Assembly (NCBI RefSeq): GCF_038592905.1
Contig: NZ_CP151943.1
Coordinates: 1,428,501 to 1,492,500 of the forward strand
Direction: 5' to 3'
Length of the DNA: 64,000 nucleotides
Source: Neobacillus sp. FSL H8-0543
GTDB taxonomy: Bacteria; Bacillota; Bacilli; Bacillales; Cytobacillaceae
The notes under the pieces are model-generated. The model was given only the letters and a program-made list of their open reading frames with translations. It searched no databases and had not been told where the DNA came from. The position numbers and the translations under genes were made by a program. Shown here piece by piece: positions 1 through 8,905 of the stretch; the first letter of the stretch is position 1, and each line of letters opens with the position of its first letter.

Positions 1-532
1 TTTTAGCTAAATCCTGTGATGCGACCCTTTGTACCTCTTGTGAAAATTTATCACGGTTTTTATAAATCTCCTCAACGGTCATAGAGCCGAGAATAGACCG
101 TAAGTGGCCCTCAAGAACTTCCCTTGCTTCACTTTCACGATCTTCTTTTGCCTTACCAAGATATTGCTCAGCAGCTGTGGCAATTTCAGAAATCGATCCG
201 CCGATTTTAATAATTGCTGTTCCATCGGCCATAACTGGAACACCTTGCTCGGTATAAACCTCTGGAGTTGTAACTTCTAATTTACTAGACAGTAAGCTTA
301 GTGGCTTTGCCTGTTGAAAGACCGGTAAGATAAAGCTACCGCCACCTCGAATGATTTTAATCTTATTCCCAGATTCATCAACATGAACACTGCCGCTTCC
401 TAAAAAACTTCCAGTAACAATTAATGCCTCATCTGGTCCTGCTGTCCGATACTTAGTAACAAATACGCCAATAAGTGCTAAAATAATAAATACTGCAATA
501 CCAATAACAATCCAAATACTTCCAAATTCCAT
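1..532 (-). CDS. floT: Flotillin-like protein FloT, N-terminal part (runs off the left edge)
   Basis: The first about 177 residues of a flotillin/SPFH protein, cut by the window start. A hydrophobic N-terminal hairpin segment (about residues 5-25) is followed by the SPFH/Band 7 core with GGGSFILPVFQ and the stretch VMADGTAIIKIGGS, then the beginning of a charged helical region (EEIYKNRDKFSQEVQ). Family knowledge: flotillins scaffold functional membrane microdomains at the cytoplasmic face. The ATG is 12 nt after the stop of the NfeD-like gene, so the two are co-transcribed, matching the yuaF-floT pair of Bacillus subtilis. The coiled-coil C-terminal half is not in the window. Confidence 0.93.
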   Translation of the reverse strand, partial: MEFGSIWIVIGIAVFIILALIGVFVTKYRTAGPDEALIVTGSFLGSGSVHVDESGNKIKIIRGGGSFILPVFQQAKPLSLLSSKLEVTTPEVYTEQGVPVMADGTAIIKIGGSISEIATAAEQYLGKAKEDRESEAREVLEGHLRSILGSMTVEEIYKNRDKFSQEVQRVASQDLAK

Positions 533-544
533 CTAATCTACCCC

Positions 545-1081
545 CTACAAATATCTCTCTGCTTCTTGATGGGCCGTCACTTGGAGGACTCCATCTTTGA
601 CTTGGACAATAAGCACATTGGTGCCATTTGCAATTTGTTCTCCTTCAAAACCTACCGCCGGTTTGGCAATTCGGCCGCTAATACTTTCAATCATAACCTC
701 TCCAAAGCCATCGGTAGGGATCGATGTAATCACCGTTCCTATTCTGCCTCTTAAATCTGACTCTTTATAAACAAGAGACTCCTCAGCCGATGACAATGGG
801 ACGAGAACAAATACATTTAATAATGTGACGAGAATAAGTGCTGTTACTGCTGAAATCCCAAGGATTGCGATGGAATTTACTGAAGAAAGCCGTTCGAACA
901 AATAGCCACTGGCCGAAAAAATTGTCACGAACGCAAAGATGATAACTGGATTTAGAAAATCTGGTCCATCAAAATGAACCACATCCGCAAACAGCACATA
1001 TAAAACTGTTAAAATACCTGAAATGATTAACCCATACATATAAATCGTTTCCATCGGCATATTGAACAGTTCCATAGGCAT
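545..1081 (-). CDS. NfeD-like membrane protein, flotillin partner (YuaF type)
   Basis: About 178 residues: three to four hydrophobic segments in the first 100 residues, then a soluble OB-fold domain (GRIGTVITSIPTDGFGEV ... ANGTNVLIVQVKDGVLQV) typical of NfeD C-terminal domains. There is no ClpP-like protease part, so it is the short NfeD1b class found upstream of flotillin genes. The ATG at 1081 is preferred over the in-frame TTG three bases upstream because the AAGAAGGG ribosome binding site then has usable spacing. Inferred role: membrane-raft partner of FloT, affecting membrane fluidity and stress. Confidence 0.88.
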   Translation of the reverse strand: MPMELFNMPMETIYMYGLIISGILTVLYVLFADVVHFDGPDFLNPVIIFAFVTIFSASGYLFERLSSVNSIAILGISAVTALILVTLLNVFVLVPLSSAEESLVYKESDLRGRIGTVITSIPTDGFGEVMIESISGRIAKPAVGFEGEQIANGTNVLIVQVKDGVLQVTAHQEAERYL

Positions 1082-1169
1082 CAATCCCTTCTTGTGTATA
1101 CAACTTTTATACGGTTAAATAGTAGGAAAAGTTTCACTATTTAACTAAATTTTACCTTATAAATGAAAT

Positions 1170-1198
1170 AAGTGCTATGGCTCTTGGCCATAACACTT
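1170..1198 (-). terminator. Terminator hairpin after tcyC
   Basis: Inverted repeat with 12-base arms (AAGTGCTATGGC / GCCATAACACTT, one mismatch) and a 5-nt loop, just past the tcyC stop. The T-tract on the minus strand is weak. Confidence 0.6.
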
Positions 1199-1204
1199 TA
1201 CAAT

Positions 1205-1942
1205 TTATTGAATCATATTTAAAAATTTCTTTGTTCGTTCTTCTTTTGGGTTATTAAATATCTCCCCTGGTCTGTTTTGTTCGACAATGACACCTTGGTC
1301 CATAAAGATGACTTCATCGGCCGCTTCCTGCGCAAAGCGCATTTCATGGGTGACAACAATCATCGTCATTCCCTCTTTTGCAAGGTCCTTCATTACCTTC
1401 AATACCTCACCAACAAGTTCGGGGTCGAGTGCCGAGGTTGGTTCATCAAAGAGCATTACCCTTGGTTCCATCGCTAAAGCTCTGGCGATTCCAACACGCT
1501 GCTGCTGGCCACCCGAGAGTTGAACAGGAAAAAAGTCCTTTTTATCACCAAGTCCTACTTTTTCTAATAAGTTTTGTGCTCTTTTTCGTGCTTCCTCTTT
1601 CTTGATGCCTTTGACAATTATTGGTCCCTCCATTACGTTATCAAGGGCCGTTTTGTGCGGGAATAAGTTGTAGTTTTGAAACACCATCCCTGTTAAACGC
1701 CGAAAGCTCGCAATATTTTTCTTGGCTACCGACCTTGAGAAGTCTAACGTTTGGCCATCAATTGTTATTAATCCTTTTGTAGCTGTTTCCAGTATATTCA
1801 AACAGCGGAGCATCGTTGTCTTTCCAGAACCAGACGGTCCAATGACAACAACAACCTTGCCTTTTTCAACCTCGAGATCAATCCCCTTTAGTACTTCCAG
1901 TTGGCCAAATTGCTTATAAAGCCCTTTAATTAAAATCATCAT
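1205..1942 (-). CDS. tcyC: Amino acid (cystine-type) ABC transporter ATP-binding protein
   Basis: About 245-residue ATPase that energises amino acid import on the cytoplasmic side of the TcyB permease. Visible: Walker A GPSGSGKT (residues 35-42), Q-loop [11 protein letters not shown], signature LSGGQQQR, Walker [13 protein letters not shown] and the switch His in VVTHEMRFA. Closest remembered relative is B. subtilis TcyC (YckI), with the same length and the shared stretch [13 protein letters not shown]. Start: ATG at 1942 with AAAGGG 5 nt upstream; a GTG six bases earlier is less well placed. It is the last gene of tcyABC, about 15 nt after tcyB. The exact substrate (cystine versus other polar amino acids) is inferred from family resemblance. 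Confidence 0.88.
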   Translation of the reverse strand: MMILIKGLYKQFGQLEVLKGIDLEVEKGKVVVVIGPSGSGKTTMLRCLNILETATKGLITIDGQTLDFSRSVAKKNIASFRRLTGMVFQNYNLFPHKTALDNVMEGPIIVKGIKKEEARKRAQNLLEKVGLGDKKDFFPVQLSGGQQQRVGIARALAMEPRVMLFDEPTSALDPELVGEVLKVMKDLAKEGMTMIVVTHEMRFAQEAADEVIFMDQGVIVEQNRPGEIFNNPKEERTKKFLNMIQ

Positions 1943-1957
1943 GCTCACCCTTTCCTA

Positions 1958-2653
1958 TCACACATATCGATCCATTTTCCCCTCAATGCTTTGTTGAACG
2001 ATAGAAAGGAAAAAACAGATGACCCAATAAATAAGACCAGCTTCTGAATAGACCAATAAATATTCATAGTTGGAAGAGGCAATTTCTTGAGCCCTTCGAA
2101 ACATTTCCGTAACCAACACGACTGATGCCAGTGAAGTGTCTTTGACTAGACTAATAAACGAGTTCGATAGGGGCGGGATGGATACTCTTGCGGCTTGGGG
2201 CAGGATAATTCTTCTCAATACCTGCGAATAGGACATGCCAATCGAATAACCTGCTTCCCATTGCCCCTTCGGTGTCGAAAGGATTGCCGCCCGGATGATT
2301 TCTGAAGCGTAAGCACCGACACTAAGAGAAAATCCGATAATTGCCGCCAGAAAAGAATCGATAATAATCCCCACATTAGGAAGTCCGTAAAAGATAATAA
2401 ATAACTGCAATAATAATGGCGTTCCTCGAATGATTGAAACATAAACTCTTGCAACCATCTGTAATATCTTAACATCCGAGATTCGGGCTAATGCCGTTAG
2501 AATGGCTAAAGTTAGTCCAATAATAAATGAGATAAGGGTTAAGGGTATTGTATAAAAAATAGCCCCTTTCAAGAGGGGCAGAAAGGAACTTTGAGCAATG
2601 TCAATTAGCCGTGCTGTTCTCTCTGGGTCAGCAAAGATACTATTTAAGTACAT
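1958..2653 (-). CDS. tcyB: Amino acid (cystine-type) ABC transporter permease
   Basis: About 231-residue His/Glu/Gln/Arg-opine family permease with five or so membrane segments and the EAA-type cytoplasmic loop (QWEAGYSIGMSYSQVLRRIILPQA) that contacts the ATPase. I choose the ATG at 2653 (MYLNSIF), which overlaps the end of tcyA by 14 nt and suggests translational coupling. The longer in-frame start at 2698 would lie deep inside tcyA. Forms the membrane channel of the importer with TcyA and TcyC. Confidence 0.88.
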   Translation of the reverse strand: MYLNSIFADPERTARLIDIAQSSFLPLLKGAIFYTIPLTLISFIIGLTLAILTALARISDVKILQMVARVYVSIIRGTPLLLQLFIIFYGLPNVGIIIDSFLAAIIGFSLSVGAYASEIIRAAILSTPKGQWEAGYSIGMSYSQVLRRIILPQAARVSIPPLSNSFISLVKDTSLASVVLVTEMFRRAQEIASSNYEYLLVYSEAGLIYWVICFFLSIVQQSIEGKMDRYV

Positions 2654-3461
2654 CAACACCAAACCATTTCTCAGAGATTTTTTTATACGTGCCATCACTG
2701 ATCATCTCTTGTAGAGCTTTATTCACTTCATCCACAAGCGATTCACTCTTTTTTCGAAACATCAATCCGCTAGCTGACGCATCCTCGCTTGTATCAACAA
2801 TTTTAATTGGAGCATCAGGCTTTTGCTTTGTAAAGTCTAAAAAAGAGAGTTTATCATTAATAGTTACATCTACACGCTTTGATGTGATTAGTTCTACACT
2901 TTGATTAAAGCCATCTACACCAACAATATTTGCCCCGAATTTTTTTGCCAGCTCTCCATAGTTGCTTGTTAGCGATTGCGCAGCATTTAAACCTTTTATA
3001 TCTTCAAAGGCTTTAATTTCTTCATTATCTTTGTGTGCAATCAGAACAGCTGCTGAGGTGATGTACGGATCAGAAAAATCATATTTCTCCTGTCGGTCTG
3101 GTCGAATTCCCACCTGATTCGCAACCATATCAAAACGCTTGGCGTCTAATCCTGCGAACATGGCATCCCATTGTGTTTCTTTAAATTCTGGTTCAACACC
3201 TAACCGTTTGGCAATCTCTGTTGCAATTTCAACATCAAAACCAGTCAAATTTCCACTGGTATCATGGAAAGTAAACGGCGGATAGGTACCTTCTGTTCCA
3301 ATCAATAGTTTTTTATCGTCCTTGATTTTTTTTAACAGATTCTGGTCGTCAGACTGTTTATTATCCTTTTCCTTACTTTCTTTCTTCTCATCATTACCGC
3401 ATGCAGAAAGAACTAGGAAAATGCTTAATAGTAAGGCAAGCAAAACGGTTAATTTTTTCAT
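2640..3461 (-). CDS. tcyA: Amino acid (cystine-type) ABC transporter substrate-binding lipoprotein
   Basis: About 273-residue extracytoplasmic solute-binding protein. The signal peptide ends in a lipobox LSAC, with Cys21 as lipidation site, followed by a charged Lys/Glu/Asp linker. The SBP-family-3 fold is seen from about residue 45 (LLIGTEGTYPPFTFHD, GFDVEIATEIAKRLG, KYDFSDPYITSAAVLIA). Start: ATG at 3461, 8 nt after GGAGG; the upstream in-frame ATG has no such site. First gene of the tcyABC operon. An 85-nt gap to the upstream antiporter terminator leaves room for its own promoter. Substrate assignment to cystine is by similarity to the TcyA/YckK group and is not proven. Confidence 0.88.
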   Translation of the reverse strand: MKKLTVLLALLLSIFLVLSACGNDEKKESKEKDNKQSDDQNLLKKIKDDKKLLIGTEGTYPPFTFHDTSGNLTGFDVEIATEIAKRLGVEPEFKETQWDAMFAGLDAKRFDMVANQVGIRPDRQEKYDFSDPYITSAAVLIAHKDNEEIKAFEDIKGLNAAQSLTSNYGELAKKFGANIVGVDGFNQSVELITSKRVDVTINDKLSFLDFTKQKPDAPIKIVDTSEDASASGLMFRKKSESLVDEVNKALQEMISDGTYKKISEKWFGVDVLK

Positions 3462-3546
3462 TTCGAAAACCTCCAATTATGAATGGCAATTAATTTTATC
3501 TTGCCCTTTTATAATTGGATTAATCTATCTTTTTATAATAAATAAA

Positions 3547-3570
3547 CCTATCAGGAATACTCCTGATAGG
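3547..3570 (-). terminator. Terminator after the basic amino acid antiporter gene
   Basis: Near-perfect inverted repeat CCTATCAGGA / TCCTGATAGG with a 4-nt loop. The minus-strand transcript continues into a T-rich run. Also separates this gene from tcyABC. Confidence 0.85.
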
Positions 3571-3582
3571 TTAAAAAATATT

Positions 3583-5001
3583 TTAGGCTGCTTTATGGTT
3601 ATCTGCTATAGTTTGTTTTTTCTTAAGTGGTCCATAGAAGAATATTCCGCTAGCTAGCAGCAGTACACCCAAGGCAAATGTCTTTATATCAGCGGTTCCG
3701 GCGATAATCACATAAACAGAATAGATAACCGCAAGAAGGGAAATTACTCCATCCGTGTAACGTGATTTATTCCCTTTATACGTGTCACCTGTAACAACCA
3801 GCTTCATTTGATAAACTGCTGATATAAAGTACGGAACCAAATAGGATAACGTTGCAATAGCGATGACGAAGTCAAATGCATCCGAAATTGATTTTGATAC
3901 GGTTGAAAACAGAAAAAGCTGGCCAATCCCATTCGTTAAGATCAAAGAGAATAACGGCAGTCCCTTCTTGTTTTCCTTTAAGAATGCTGGAAGGAATAGT
4001 CCCTGCTTTGCTGCTTGATAAGGTACCTCCGAACTCAACATTACCCAACCAATTGTCGAGCCTATTAAGCTGATTAATCCCATACCTGCTAAAATCTTCC
4101 CAGCAACGGGTCCTAATACGGTTTGAATCGCATCAATTAACGGCTTATCTGACTGGATGAGTGCATTTTGATCCATCATTCCCATCACAAGAGTACTTAT
4201 TCCAATATAAATAGTAAGGGCTATAAACAGACCGACAATCGTTGCTTTTTTTACATCTGACTGTTTTTTTGCGCGCGATGCAAAAACAATCGCGGACTCT
4301 ATTCCGAGAAATGCCCACAAAGTATTGAGAGCAGCATTGTTTACTTGACTTAGCAATCCCATAGATTGTCCCGCATCATCAAATCTCTCGGCCACTAAGG
4401 GGAGTATATTTGCTTTTTCAAAAGCAAAAAGACCAATAATAATAAAAGCAAAGAACCCTAGAACCTTCGCTGCCGTTGCTGCAAAGTTCAATTTCCCTGC
4501 GCCTTCCAAACCACGTAGGATGAGGAAATGTGTCCCCCATAGTAGGATGGTACAAACTATAAACGTTAATCCATTTCCCAGCTTTAATGTAAAGTCACCG
4601 ATGGAGAACCAATCTGCTTGACTTGTTAGTATTGGGAAGAATGTTGATAAATATGCTGCAAAGGTTGTGACTATCGCGATATTTCCGGCAAGGTTCCCGA
4701 TCCAGTAACCCCATGTTGCCATAAATCCAGATAAAATGGATGCTTGGGATCCGGATTTAAAAAGCTCTTTCGCATATATTTGCGGGCCACCGGAAAATTG
4801 CGGCTTTCGAATCGCTAAATTACCAAAAACCAAGGCAAGCATCAGAACACCAAGGCCAGTAAAAAGCCATGCTAGAATTACCCCGGATGGGCTTGCTGCT
4901 TCTGATAATGTCCGAGGAAGCATGAAAATTCCTGAACCGACCATATTTCCAACAACGAGAGAAGTTAATACCCAAAAACCTAGTTTATTTGAATTCCCCA
5001 T
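3583..5001 (-). CDS. Basic amino acid/polyamine antiporter, APA family (APC superfamily)
   Basis: 472-residue, about 12-TM transporter. It begins with the APC signature GNMVGSGIFMLP and contains GGPQIYAKELF and TLWAFLGIESAIVFASRAKKQSDV, a loop typical of the arginine/ornithine, lysine and histidine/histamine exchangers of the APA family. Expected reaction: electroneutral exchange of a cationic amino acid for its decarboxylated or deiminated product. It stands alone between terminators, 16 kb from the arginine deiminase locus, which has its own unrelated ArcD, so its substrate is uncertain (arginine, lysine or similar). Start ATG at 5001 with GGGAGAG upstream. Confidence 0.8.
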   Translation of the reverse strand: MGNSNKLGFWVLTSLVVGNMVGSGIFMLPRTLSEAASPSGVILAWLFTGLGVLMLALVFGNLAIRKPQFSGGPQIYAKELFKSGSQASILSGFMATWGYWIGNLAGNIAIVTTFAAYLSTFFPILTSQADWFSIGDFTLKLGNGLTFIVCTILLWGTHFLILRGLEGAGKLNFAATAAKVLGFFAFIIIGLFAFEKANILPLVAERFDDAGQSMGLLSQVNNAALNTLWAFLGIESAIVFASRAKKQSDVKKATIVGLFIALTIYIGISTLVMGMMDQNALIQSDKPLIDAIQTVLGPVAGKILAGMGLISLIGSTIGWVMLSSEVPYQAAKQGLFLPAFLKENKKGLPLFSLILTNGIGQLFLFSTVSKSISDAFDFVIAIATLSYLVPYFISAVYQMKLVVTGDTYKGNKSRYTDGVISLLAVIYSVYVIIAGTADIKTFALGVLLLASGIFFYGPLKKKQTIADNHKAA

Positions 5002-5183
5002 TATGCTCTCCCTTTCTTTTCATGCTGCCAATGAGCAGAAAAACGCTGTTAATAATTCATAGGGATGAATATTCATTAATTGACTTTACTATATTAAATG
5101 GCTTAACAAGCTTAGTCAATGGAAATTTCCATCTATAATAATGTGTAAAGTTTCTGTTAATGATAAATATTGTTTTACTAACT

Positions 5184-5230
5184 CTGTTGATTGGAGCGGA
5201 AAGCAATGTACCTGGAGATCCAATCAACAG
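5184..5230. repeat. Short palindromic intergenic repeat, larger variant
   Basis: 47 bp bounded by 12-bp perfect inverted arms CTGTTGATTGGA / TCCAATCAACAG with 23 bp inside. The same 12-bp arms occur at 14540-14565 with only 2 bp inside. The inner part (GCGGAAAGC) resembles, from memory, the ends of a long palindromic repeat common in Bacillus genomes, so this may be a shrunken copy. It could also act as a terminator-like hairpin downstream of the MASE3 gene. Confidence 0.7.
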
Positions 5231-5273
5231 TCTAGTTTAAAAAGGAAAAAAGCAGTAAGTAACCACGGATGGA

Positions 5274-6470
5274 CTACATTACTACTCGCACATTTTTATC
5301 TTCATTATTCATATTTTTATGACTTAGTTTTTGTTGAAGAACACCTGTCATATCAATTACAGTCCCAAGTATAACATCTTGGTTTTCTTCGTTAAAGGAA
5401 GTCTTAATGGAAATCAGCAAAGATTTTTCCATACAATCCATTTCAAAGGTGACCGTTTCCTTTAGTTTTTGTGCCAAATAACAATAATCATTAATCGATG
5501 CATCCATAGGTAAGAAGACTTCCGTTAACGGCCTTCCAATAATCTCATCCTGATGATAACCAATTGTTTGCAGCAGCTCACCTTTAATGTCTAGACAAAT
5601 AAACTCATTACCCCGCTTCTTCAATGAAAAAAACATTCCTGGCTGATCTGGAAGGGCAATTGCATTTTTCCTTTCGACCACCGTAGCCATTTTTGAAAAA
5701 TAAAAGCTTTTTAAGATGAAGTAAAAACCAAAAACTTTAAAAACATGACCTAAAAAATTATCTAGATCAAAGACACTTTGATAAATTGTAAAAATTAATT
5801 CAGTTAAAAGGAAGAACACCATTGCCAAAGCGAAGTAAAGCTTTTCTTCGCTTTTCTCTAAATAATAATGATATAAAGTAATAATCAAGGAAATAAATAG
5901 GATAAGACTGACAAAATACTCTATGATATTTTTTAATACTGTGGTGCCTTTTCCTTCTATAACTAGCATCGGAAGATTTCCCTCAAAAAGTATCACGAGA
6001 GCCCCAATTCCTCCAGAAAGGAGGAGGCCAGTTACCAGAAAAAGAGGCCAATAGTCCCTCTTTAATCTCCAGTCAGGAAGAAGAAGCAGAACGAGGAGAA
6101 ATAATGATTGAATCACTCTGGCAATCACCCAAAACCAGGTTGCTTTTGCAACAGAGCTTTCCGTAATAAGAGCGGGCATGCCTTTAAAGGAAATCATATG
6201 GAGTATGTCGACCATCCCGACAATAAAGAAGGTAAATGCTAAGAACAACATTCTGCTAGATCTACTCGAACGATAATACTTAAGACCATAGAGAAAGATA
6301 GTAACAGATATCGCGATGCAAAGAACCTCTAATACCGTATGTATCCCTACATAATTATTAGGTTCATAGATGGTATTCAATTCTGGCTGAAAAATACGAA
6401 CCAGCATTAATAATACAATTGCACTAACTGTGAAAATCAAGAACTTTGTTTCCGTCATCGTCGATTTCAT
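5274..6470 (-). CDS. MASE3 membrane sensor with PAS domain, no output domain
   Basis: 398-residue membrane protein. The N-terminal about 270 residues hold some seven to eight membrane segments with MASE3 features (HTVLEVLCIAISVTIF, MVDILHMISFKGMP, YQSVFDLDNFLGHVFK). A PAS-like domain follows (ECLDIKGELLQTIGYHQDEIIGRPL-like region, about residues 290-375). The protein then ends without histidine kinase, GGDEF, EAL or HTH modules. MASE3 normally feeds such outputs, so this is either a stand-alone sensor acting in trans or a remnant. Start ATG at 6470 chosen because AAGGGATG lies about 8 nt upstream; an earlier in-frame ATG lacks a site. Ligand unknown. Confidence 0.75.
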   Translation of the reverse strand: MKSTMTETKFLIFTVSAIVLLMLVRIFQPELNTIYEPNNYVGIHTVLEVLCIAISVTIFLYGLKYYRSSRSSRMLFLAFTFFIVGMVDILHMISFKGMPALITESSVAKATWFWVIARVIQSLFLLVLLLLPDWRLKRDYWPLFLVTGLLLSGGIGALVILFEGNLPMLVIEGKGTTVLKNIIEYFVSLILFISLIITLYHYYLEKSEEKLYFALAMVFFLLTELIFTIYQSVFDLDNFLGHVFKVFGFYFILKSFYFSKMATVVERKNAIALPDQPGMFFSLKKRGNEFICLDIKGELLQTIGYHQDEIIGRPLTEVFLPMDASINDYCYLAQKLKETVTFEMDCMEKSLLISIKTSFNEENQDVILGTVIDMTGVLQQKLSHKNMNNEDKNVRVVM

Positions 6471-6572
6471 ACTCTCACATCCCTTCATAAATATTTCATT
6501 TCTTTTTATTATAAAAGCATCTTCCAAAGAAAAACCTGCAGACATTTATCAATTCTATGAATTTTACAACAA

Positions 6573-6607
6573 AAAGCGGAAACCCCCAAAAAAGGAGTTT
6601 CCGCTTT
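6573..6607 (-). terminator. Terminator after nadE
   Basis: 11-bp perfect stem (AAAGCGGAAAC / GTTTCCGCTTT) with a T-tract on the minus strand, directly after the nadE stop. Confidence 0.92.
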
Positions 6608-6609
6608 CT

Positions 6610-7431
6610 TTATTGCCACCAGCTATCAAACATAGAAGCTGGAACCTGACGTTTATGTTCTGATACTAGGTAGCGGTGTTCAATTTTTTCCGCTATGTCC
6701 TGTGAAACACTTTTCCCTTCGAGGTAATCATCAATGTCATCGTAGGAGATTCCGAGTTCCGTTTCATCTGCCTGACCTGGTTTAACATCAAGCAGGTCTG
6801 CGGTCGGTACCTTCAAATAAAGTCTTTCTTCCGCGTCAAGTGCTTTTAATAAGGCTTTTCCCTGCCTTTTTGTTAACCCGGTCAACGGAAGTACATCTGC
6901 ACCGCCGTCACCGTACTTTGTATAAAAACCCGTAACCGCTTCTGCCGCATGATCTGTGCCAATGACAAGTAGCCCTTCCATCCCGCCAAAGGCATATTGT
7001 GCAATCATCCGCGTCCTCGCTTTTACATTCCCCTTTTGAAAATCACTTAACGGGTTTGTTTGACCGACCGAATTATATTCCGATTGAACGGCATCGACAG
7101 CGGCTTTTATATTAAAACTATAATCACGATCGGCTTGAATGAATGATAGCGCCCGCTGTGCATCGTCTTCATCCTGCTGAACCCCATATGGAAGCCGAAC
7201 AGCAATAAATAATGCCTCATTCCCTTCCGCTCTTAGTTCTTCAACAGCCAATTGAGCAAGACGTCCCGCAAGCGTAGAGTCCTGCCCACCACTAATTCCA
7301 AGGACGAAGCCTTTTGCCTTTGCTTTTTGCAAATAGGTTTTTAAAAAATCTATCCGTTTTCTAATTTCATCCATTGGCTGGATGTTAGGATTTACATGTA
7401 ACGCCTGCATAATTTCCTTTTGTAAACTCAT
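6610..7431 (-). CDS. nadE: NH3-dependent NAD+ synthetase
   Basis: 273-residue cytosolic enzyme converting deamido-NAD+, ATP and ammonia to NAD+ (last step of NAD biosynthesis). Visible: PP-loop SGGQDS (residues 47-52), the conserved [22 protein letters not shown] segment and the [13 protein letters not shown] motif, and the C-terminal [12 protein letters not shown]. Length and start ([13 protein letters not shown]) match B. subtilis NadE; the nine-residue upstream extension is not expected. No glutaminase domain, so ammonia-dependent. Single-gene unit between a divergent promoter region and a strong terminator. Confidence 0.96.
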   Translation of the reverse strand: MSLQKEIMQALHVNPNIQPMDEIRKRIDFLKTYLQKAKAKGFVLGISGGQDSTLAGRLAQLAVEELRAEGNEALFIAVRLPYGVQQDEDDAQRALSFIQADRDYSFNIKAAVDAVQSEYNSVGQTNPLSDFQKGNVKARTRMIAQYAFGGMEGLLVIGTDHAAEAVTGFYTKYGDGGADVLPLTGLTKRQGKALLKALDAEERLYLKVPTADLLDVKPGQADETELGISYDDIDDYLEGKSVSQDIAEKIEHRYLVSEHKRQVPASMFDSWWQ

Positions 7432-7582
7432 AAATTGAACCCCCATCATATGTATCATATGTATAATTTACCATAACTATCTTTCCTGCGCTTATAATCA
7501 AAATTACTATACGTTTAAGTTTCGAATCCCAGCAAAGATATGTTAAGATAACGTAATTACTTACTAACTTGGAGGAATCATA

Positions 7583-8095
7583 ATGGATGAAAAAACCTGT
7601 AATGAATCAAGGGTCGTTAGAACCAGCAGGATTTTCCCGAATGATGTAAATAATCATAATACATTATTTGGCGGAAAATTAATGAGTGATGCGGATATGA
7701 TTGCATCTATTTCAGCTGCGAGACATTGCCGAAAAGAATGTGTAACTGCCTCCACTGATTCAGTAGACTTTCTTAGTCCTATTTCACCGCAAGACTCTGT
7801 CTGCTTTGAATCATTTGTTACCTGGACAGGAACCTCTTCAATAGAAGTTTTCGTCAAAATTATTGCTGAAAATTTAATAACAGGAAATCGAAAAATTGCA
7901 GCAACTGCCTTCTTAACCTTTGTTGCATTGGATGAAAACGGGAAACCAACCACGGTTCCAAAGATCATCCCCGAGACAGAAGAAGAAAAGAAACTCCATG
8001 AAACAGGTCAAGAAAGAGCAGAAAAAAGAAAGCTACATCGGAAGAACAGTAAGGAATTAGCAGCATTCATTACAACAAATAAACCGTGGGAATAA
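7583..8095 (+). CDS. Acyl-CoA thioesterase, hot-dog fold (YkhA family)
   Basis: 170-residue single hot-dog domain protein with the BFIT/cytosolic acyl-CoA hydrolase signature: NDVNNHNTLFGGKLM, followed by ASTDSVDFLSPI and the acidic strand around DENGKP. Family role: hydrolysis of acyl-CoA thioesters in the cytoplasm. GGAGG sits 8 nt before the ATG. Divergent from nadE with a 150-bp promoter region between them, and followed at once by its own terminator, so monocistronic. Confidence 0.9.
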   Translation: MDEKTCNESRVVRTSRIFPNDVNNHNTLFGGKLMSDADMIASISAARHCRKECVTASTDSVDFLSPISPQDSVCFESFVTWTGTSSIEVFVKIIAENLITGNRKIAATAFLTFVALDENGKPTTVPKIIPETEEEKKLHETGQERAEKRKLHRKNSKELAAFITTNKPWE

Positions 8096-8100
8096 AAAGA

Positions 8101-8124
8101 CTCGCCGTGGGCGAGCCTTTTTTG
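8101..8124 (+). terminator. Terminator after the acyl-CoA thioesterase gene
   Basis: CTCGCC-GTG-GGCGAG stem-loop followed by seven T residues. Confidence 0.95.
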
Positions 8125-8215
8125 TATAGATTCCCAAATTGTAGGCTTTTCTATTCATTTATCAAGACACTTAAGAATTACATAGTATAAGATTGGAAAA
8201 GACGAGATTTTAAGG

Positions 8216-8878
8216 CTACTTTTCAACTAATTCCCCAATCAGGATAAATCGGTCTGTTGAGGGTCCAATAGCGTCAAATGGATAGCAAGTAATCAGAGTT
8301 AGAACGGCATGATTATATGGAACGATGACGGTACGGTCATCTTGTTGGACAATTCGCTGTTTCGTGATTTTATATGTAAAACTTCCCGCTTCTGTCTCGA
8401 CTTCGACTAGATCACCAATTCCTACACTCCCTAGCTCTCTGAATACAGTATCCCTGTGCCCAGCTAACACGGTATTATCTGCTTCCCCAGGTAATACACT
8501 GCCAATAAAATGCCCGACTCCTTTTGCCAGTTCTTCTAGGTCAGTCCCCTCGATGATTGGGAATTCCTTTTTAATTTTAGGAATAGTAATTTTCCCAAAA
8601 ACCTCGCCTTTAGCAGGTGATGTTAAATAAAGTGTTTTTTTGGACTCAACCTTTTCAGCAGTAATTTTTATTGGGGTTGATTCTCCTTCTTGTTCATCAA
8701 ATTGCATGCCAGAGATCGGGGATTCATCAACTCTAGTTGCCTTTTTTCCTTCCCATTTTGCTAGAGTGACATCTACTTGAGAATTAGAATAATAAATTTG
8801 ATATATACAAAAGACAACAGAGAAAAGTGAGAGTAGGAAGATTACTCTCATTGACCAGAGAAAAATCTTATTTTTCAT
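8216..8878 (-). CDS. srtD: Class D sortase
   Basis: 220-residue membrane-anchored transpeptidase. It has an N-terminal membrane anchor (residues 5-30), a variable stalk, then the sortase barrel (GKITIPKIKKEFPIIEGTDLEELAKGVGH). Catalytic residues are visible: His141 in LAGHRDT, Cys198 in LITCYPF and Arg210 in STDRFI. The short form and TLITC context fit class D (B. subtilis YhcS type), which cleaves LPDTA/LPDTS/LPNTA signals. It lies 27 nt after a gene whose product ends in LPDTA, so enzyme and substrate form a two-gene unit. Inferred job: anchoring that protein to peptidoglycan. Confidence 0.93.
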   Translation of the reverse strand: MKNKIFLWSMRVIFLLSLFSVVFCIYQIYYSNSQVDVTLAKWEGKKATRVDESPISGMQFDEQEGESTPIKITAEKVESKKTLYLTSPAKGEVFGKITIPKIKKEFPIIEGTDLEELAKGVGHFIGSVLPGEADNTVLAGHRDTVFRELGSVGIGDLVEVETEAGSFTYKITKQRIVQQDDRTVIVPYNHAVLTLITCYPFDAIGPSTDRFILIGELVEK

Positions 8879-8905
8879 CTTCCATCCCTCACTTTTTTTT
8901 TAATA

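Noticed and set aside
3462..3546. T-box or other riboswitch before tcyABC
   Set aside because: Only about 85 bp are available between the terminator and the ATG, and no specific fold is visible.
5141..5374. 77-residue plus-strand frame
   Set aside because: Crosses the palindromic repeat and the end of the MASE3 gene, with no ribosome binding site.
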